This document shows, one piece after another, positions 36,758 to 39,653 of a stretch of DNA of 39,653 nucleotides. The DNA is taken from positions 1 to 39,653 of the IMG/VR virus record IMGVR_UViG_3300023179_000238. The stretch is one strand, 5' to 3'. The notes under the pieces are model-generated. The model was given only the letters and a program-made list of their open reading frames with translations. It did not search any database and was not told the origin of the DNA. The DNA is from a virus. Each line of letters opens with the position of its first letter. Within the stretch, counting starts at the first letter, position 1. Made by a program: the position numbers and the translations under genes.

Positions 36758-37056
36758 TAATTATTTAACATTATGTATTGGTCTTCTTCTAATCCTTTTA
36801 CTCCAAGTTTATTAAGTGCAATTTTTAATACGTGTAGTTGTCTTGCCACATTATACTTATTAACTAATAGATTACCTAAAGTAATACCTGTTTCTTTATG
36901 AAACTTATTAAAGTCATTGAAACGGCATTCCATTCTTAATCTCAACTCACACCCACCGATGTAAAGATCTAATAATTGTTTTTTATTGAACACATCAATT
37001 AGTTCATCTGCTTCGTGTTCCATTGAGAAAAATAGGGTGACAAGTTCTTTGTTCAT
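36757..37056 (-). CDS. Hypothetical helical protein
   Basis: 99 residues with two Cys, mostly helical (MEHEADELIDVFNKKQLLDL). Own host-type promoter at 37071-37103. Function unknown. Confidence 0.7.
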   Translation of the reverse strand: MNKELVTLFFSMEHEADELIDVFNKKQLLDLYIGGCELRLRMECRFNDFNKFHKETGITLGNLLVNKYNVARQLHVLKIALNKLGVKGLEEDQYIMLNN

Positions 37057-37067
37057 ATGTTTTATTT

Positions 37068-37175
37068 TTACAAAGATACATATTTTTTTGAATACTCGTC
37101 AAGTTCTTTAAGATATTTTATAAACTCTTCACTGTTTATAAATTCTTCATGTATCAATTGGTGTATGTGTTCCAT
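37068..37175 (-). CDS. 35-residue acidic peptide
   Basis: MEHIHQLIHEEFINSEEF onward, ending SKKYVSL. Its last codons contain the TATCTTTG promoter element of the next gene. Short but with a good start and stop. Confidence 0.45.
   Translation of the reverse strand: MEHIHQLIHEEFINSEEFIKYLKELDEYSKKYVSL
37071..37103 (-). promoter_or_regulatory. Bacteroidota-type promoter, weak -33
   Basis: Minus-strand CTTG-N21-TATCTTTG, 15 bases before the ATG at 37056. Confidence 0.6.
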
Positions 37176-37188
37176 GTTATTTTATTTG

Positions 37189-37291
37189 TGATCCCGGATG
37201 GATTCGAACCATCGACCTACTGCTTCTCCATAGAACGTCTATGAGGTACTATCGAGAAGGCAGTTACTCTAATCCGCTGAGTTACGGGACC
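37189..37291 (-). tRNA. tRNA with 29-nt expansion in the anticodon loop, Arg(TCT)-like
   Basis: Acceptor GGTCCCG/CGGGATC, D-arm ACTC-AGCGGATTA-GAGT, T-arm GATGG-TTCGAAT-CCATC and anticodon stem ACTGC/GCAGT are intact. The loop has 36 instead of 7 bases: CTTCT...AA flank an insert that folds back (TTCTC/GAGAA and CATAGA-CGT-TCTATG). Removing the insert would give CTTCTAA, anticodon TCT. Intron, or an expanded arm that prevents decoding. Confidence 0.65.
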
Positions 37292-37296
37292 AAATG

Positions 37297-37476
37297 TTAA
37301 ATCTTTCTAACTTCGTATTTGTGACCTGAATCCGAATTCAATTCAAAAACCTCCCTCATTTTTTCCGCTTCTTCTTCTGTATCAAATTCCCAAATTTCAC
37401 CATGTCCATCTAATAAAATTACAGGAACTCTTGTTTTGTTTTCCTGCATTTTGATTTGTTTAATAATTACGTACAT
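37297..37476 (-). CDS. 59-residue hypothetical protein
   Basis: MYVIIKQIKMQENKTRVPVI, then LLDGHGEIWEFDTEEEAEKM: a beta-beta-alpha pattern common in small phage proteins whose names I do not know. Good start and stop, no overlap. Confidence 0.65.
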   Translation of the reverse strand: MYVIIKQIKMQENKTRVPVILLDGHGEIWEFDTEEEAEKMREVFELNSDSGHKYEVRKI

Positions 37477-37507
37477 TCTTTTTTTTAATAATTATACAAA
37501 ATAAAAA

Positions 37508-37531
37508 TCCCCCAGTCAATTAACTGAGGGA
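37508..37531 (-). terminator. Rho-independent terminator
   Basis: Minus strand TCCCTCAGT-TAATTG-ACTGGGGGA followed by TTTTTATTTT, 20 bases after the stop at 37551, closing the leader-gene cluster transcribed from 39.4 kb. Confidence 0.85.
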
Positions 37532-37550
37532 TCACTTATATAAAAATTAT

Positions 37551-37850
37551 TTATTTTCCAATTACCAAATTGTCCAAATCAATTCCACCACCACTTTTCA
37601 TTCTATCTTCAACTTCATCGTACATAAAAGATTTAACAACGGATGTGATTGATTGTTCTGATTGTGCAATTTTTGTTTCCATCCAATCTTCTAATTGGTC
37701 ACCTTCTTCCATCATTTCCCACATTTTATAAGCTAATGTAGCTATAGTAAAAAGTTGTTGTTTTGCCATGTAAGAACCATCATCATGATTTTCTTTGATG
37801 TGCCTTACCATGTTTTCTAATTGTTTTTCTGTTATAATAATTTTACTCAT
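37551..37850 (-). CDS. Leader-bearing hypothetical protein
   Basis: 99 residues. Leader MSKIIITEKQLENMVRHIKE, a shorter variant ending I-K-E at residue 20. The mature part is helical (LFTIATLAYKMWEMMEEGDQ) with a Gly-rich end. Last of four tandem leader genes. Confidence 0.78.
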   Translation of the reverse strand: MSKIIITEKQLENMVRHIKENHDDGSYMAKQQLFTIATLAYKMWEMMEEGDQLEDWMETKIAQSEQSITSVVKSFMYDEVEDRMKSGGGIDLDNLVIGK

Positions 37851-37853
37851 ATC

Positions 37854-38249
37854 TTACCACGTTCTACATGCCCAATATCTTGGTTTCCATCTTGGTCCAG
37901 GATTATCACAATTATGTCTTGCTCTAAACGATCTTCTTCTTTCAGGATTGTTTTTCTTTATAACCATTCGTTTACCTTTAGCTGACTTACCACCAAAACC
38001 AAAATTTACTTTAACAACTTTTCCTTTGTCATTTTTTACATAGACTTTGAACTTCTTAATATCTCCTTGCATTATTTTACCAAGTTGGACTTTTCTTCCT
38101 TGGTATTCTGCTTCGTTTAAAAAATCAGTTTCTTCAAAGTTTGTATTTTCAACAGAACCATATATGTCTTCATGTATTGTATTATTAGGCCCTTTAATTA
38201 CTGACTTAATAATTTTAATTAATTCTGATTCTGTTAGTTGTATTTTCAT
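37854..38249 (-). CDS. Leader-bearing protein with RARHNCD-type C-terminus
   Basis: 131 residues. Leader MKIQLTESELIKIIKSVI, with I-H-E at 25-27. The C-terminal domain (GRKVQLGKIMQGDIKKFKVY, ERRRSFRARHNCDNPGPRWK, RYWACRTW) is a motif I have seen in phage structural and capsid-associated proteins, where Cys residues and basic residues are conserved. This supports a virion location for the leader family. Precise role unknown. Confidence 0.75.
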   Translation of the reverse strand: MKIQLTESELIKIIKSVIKGPNNTIHEDIYGSVENTNFEETDFLNEAEYQGRKVQLGKIMQGDIKKFKVYVKNDKGKVVKVNFGFGGKSAKGKRMVIKKNNPERRRSFRARHNCDNPGPRWKPRYWACRTW

Positions 38250-38331
38250 TTTTTTATTTCAAAATTCTTCTGGTTAATCTTCTCATGTCAGATTCAGTCA
38301 ATGTGTTTCTACTTCTTCTGTATGATTCATT
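38220..38331. repeat. Direct repeat, copy 1 (about 112 bp)
   Basis: Covers the 5' end of the gene ending at 38249 and the 3' end of the gene at 38254-38838. It recurs at 38808-38919, 588 bases on, with very few mismatches (e.g. CAGATTC against CAAATTC). Confidence 0.75.
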
Positions 38332-38838
38332 TGTTGTGTTACCTAAATATTCTACTCGTTTAGAATCATATGGTAATGCATCACCAATTTTTGCTGTTGC
38401 CGTTTGTATCTGATTTAATAAATCTATAGGATTTACTCCAACAAAACCACCAATTTTTGTACCGTCAGTTTTAATATTTTTTAATCTTCCTATCATAAAT
38501 TCTTTTCTTAGCTTTGGGTCGTTTACGTCAGTTACTGTATAACCTTTTTCTCCCGATTCTAAAGTTATTAGATTTAATTTGTTAATATCCGGATTATATT
38601 GAGCAATATAAACTCTTTTATTTGGTTCATCTATTTTAATATAAGTTGTAAAAGAAGAGTCTATTTTTGATTTCCATGTTGGAACTTGAGCAATACTAAT
38701 TGGTGTACCAGGTCCCTCAACAATGTAATTTTCAAATTCGATGGTTTCGAAATCTTTAAAACCTTCAGGTAACTTACCTTCACTTATTATTCTACTTATT
38801 AAAGTTATTAATTCTGATTCTGTTAGTTGTATTTTCAT
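38254..38838 (-). CDS. Leader-bearing protein with C-terminal leader-like motif, copy 1
   Basis: 194 residues. N-terminal MKIQLTESELITLISRIISE with I-S-E at 18-20, then about 145 unique residues, and a C-terminal tail NESYRRSRNTLTESDMRRL followed by TRRILK. The tail again contains LTES and a basic helix, so the leader motif occurs at both ends. The tail and the DNA coding for it are nearly identical to the next gene. Confidence 0.8.
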   Translation of the reverse strand: MKIQLTESELITLISRIISEGKLPEGFKDFETIEFENYIVEGPGTPISIAQVPTWKSKIDSSFTTYIKIDEPNKRVYIAQYNPDINKLNLITLESGEKGYTVTDVNDPKLRKEFMIGRLKNIKTDGTKIGGFVGVNPIDLLNQIQTATAKIGDALPYDSKRVEYLGNTTNESYRRSRNTLTESDMRRLTRRILK

Positions 38839-38919
38839 TTTTTTATTTCAAAATTCTTCTGGTTAATCTTCTCATGTCAAATTCAGTCAATGTGTTTCTA
38901 CTTCTTCTGTATGATTCAT
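38808..38919. repeat. Direct repeat, copy 2
   Basis: Second copy of the 112-bp repeat, again spanning one gene start and the next gene's end. The arrangement suggests duplication of a gene junction, kept similar by recombination. Confidence 0.75.
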
Positions 38920-39418
38920 TTTGTGCTGTTAGTTGAACGCCACGTTTTCTTAATGTCTCAATAAAATCTAAAACTAACTTTTTATCGGATTCTGAATTTT
39001 TTTTAGGACCATAAATTTCATCACCCATTTTATCACCAGATGTTGGGTTAAAAATGATTACTTTTAATCTCCTTGTATCATAATCCCAACCAACATATAT
39101 TTCGTCTTTCATAGGATTTTTATCACCATAACCAACATCAACCATACGTTCTCTAAAAGCATAAAGTGTTGGGAAATCTTGAACTTCTCTAGGGTCAATT
39201 TTAAAATTATATTCATCAGCAACATTTTGATTCATTTGTCTTTTTGACCATCCATTAGTATTTAACGTATTGTTAATTTCTTTAAAAAAATCGTATTCTT
39301 TATTATATTGATCCTCAATGTCTTTAGCTGCTGACATCATTTCGTTACCTTGTTCGTTAATTAATCTATTAATAAAATTAATCAATTCCGATTCTGTTAA
39401 ACGTATTTTATTTCTCAT
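38843..39418 (-). CDS. Leader-bearing protein with C-terminal leader-like motif, copy 2
   Basis: 191 residues. N-terminal MRNKIRLTESELINFINR followed by LINE (I-N-E at 20-22); C-terminal tail NESYRRSRNTLTEFDMRRL plus TRRILK as in the preceding protein. The middle parts of the two proteins share a strand pattern (YIAQYNPDINKL here KVIIFNPTSGDKM), so they are probably distant paralogues. First gene of the cluster, with ATATTTATTTATA upstream. Confidence 0.8.
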   Translation of the reverse strand: MRNKIRLTESELINFINRLINEQGNEMMSAAKDIEDQYNKEYDFFKEINNTLNTNGWSKRQMNQNVADEYNFKIDPREVQDFPTLYAFRERMVDVGYGDKNPMKDEIYVGWDYDTRRLKVIIFNPTSGDKMGDEIYGPKKNSESDKKLVLDFIETLRKRGVQLTAQNESYRRSRNTLTEFDMRRLTRRILK

Positions 39419-39441
39419 TTTGTAATAATTATTTTTTTATT

Positions 39442-39456
39442 TATAAATAAATATAT
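39442..39456 (-). promoter_or_regulatory. Double ATATTTAT/ATTTATA box
   Basis: Minus strand ATATATTTATTTATA about 23 bases before the ATG of the first gene in the leader cluster. Confidence 0.45.
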
Positions 39457-39469
39457 CAATAAATAAAAA

Positions 39470-39489
39470 AGGTGAGTATTACCTCACCT
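39470..39489 (-). terminator. Rho-independent terminator
   Basis: Minus strand AGGTGAG-GTAATA-CTCACCT followed by TTTTTTATTT, ending transcription from the gene at the right edge. Confidence 0.8.
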
Positions 39490-39554
39490 ATTTTCGGGTC
39501 GACACAAGATGTGTTCGAACTGCCACAACTTTGTTTTAAAGATTAACAAAGAAA

Positions 39555-39653
39555 CTACCCCTCCAATTTAGATTTTGCAAGAACTACCTCGGCAATTGAT
39601 ACTTCTTTTGCCTTACCAATAATTAAAGATTCTTTTAGTATTGAACTCGGTAT
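39555..39653 (-). CDS. Partial protein, C-terminal 32 residues only
   Basis: Open frame from the right edge to TAG at 39555: IPSSILKESLIIGKAKEVSI, then AEVVLAKSKLEG. The 5' part lies beyond the window. Composition is that of a soluble helical end; no identification possible. Confidence 0.6.
   Translation of the reverse strand: MPSSILKESLIIGKAKEVSIAEVVLAKSKLEG

Noticed and set aside
39490-39554. Further tRNA-like gene at the right edge
   Set aside because: A TTCGAAC and short helices are present on the minus strand, but acceptor pairing is only four bases and no anticodon arm with seven-base loop is found.

Overview
The window looks like part of the genome of a large tailed phage, or possibly a prophage, infecting a member of the Bacteroidota, probably a flavobacterium-like host. 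It is AT-rich and densely packed with genes that mostly run on the minus strand and often overlap by an ATGA. Evidence for the host: (i) eight promoters match the Bacteroidota primary-sigma pattern TTTG-N19-21-TAnnTTTG; (ii) one gene ends in a type IX secretion 'gliding motility-associated C-terminal' domain; (iii) start codons are seldom preceded by a Shine-Dalgarno sequence. Evidence for a phage: a lysis cassette, about 30 tRNA genes covering all twenty amino acids, three homing-type nucleases among the tRNAs, phage-typical small proteins and nucleotide metabolism, and repeated short N-terminal leaders that resemble capsid-targeting propeptides.

Layout. 1-4.9 kb: leader-bearing genes, including a membrane protein with an ADP-ribosyltransferase-like C-terminus, then a metallophosphoesterase, an acyl-CoA thioesterase and small unknowns. 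5.1-7.3 kb: a secreted 743-residue protein with a type IX sorting domain. 7.4-17.4 kb: one long minus-strand operon of over 30 mostly tiny genes around a P-loop kinase-like protein, a 2H phosphoesterase, thymidylate synthase, a type II glutamine synthetase, a DUF1653 protein, two small lipoproteins and several single-pass membrane peptides. 17.4-23.7 kb: a signalling and lysis block with an HExxH protein, a membrane GAF protein, a small two-helix holin candidate, a GH19-type endolysin with a peptidoglycan-binding domain, a coiled-coil membrane protein, a CheY-like receiver and a membrane GAF-PAS histidine kinase. Divergent to these is an L,D-transpeptidase-like protein. 24.6-32.2 kb: the tRNA region, with HNH and PD-(D/E)XK nucleases, a YkuK-like RNase H-fold protein, a cysteine-peptidase-like protein, unassigned structured RNAs, two boxA-like elements and two short ORF-plus-terminator units. 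32.4-39.4 kb: most of the leader-bearing genes, a protein with ten CxxCxGxG motifs, and more small genes.

How it may work together. The leader family (KxI.LTES.L...I....I.E) ends in I/L-x-E at residues 11-27, which is the cleavage specificity of T4-type prohead proteases. I infer that these proteins are packaged in the head and trimmed during maturation, like T4 internal proteins and Alt. The histidine kinase, receiver and coiled-coil membrane gene sit directly upstream of endolysin and holin on one strand, suggesting a phage-encoded two-component input into lysis timing or host state. The tRNA region includes several tRNA-like RNAs with missing, truncated or expanded anticodon arms, which may be decayed genes, intron-bearing tRNAs or non-decoding decoys.

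Limits: all calls come from reading the sequence. No homology search or folding program was run.
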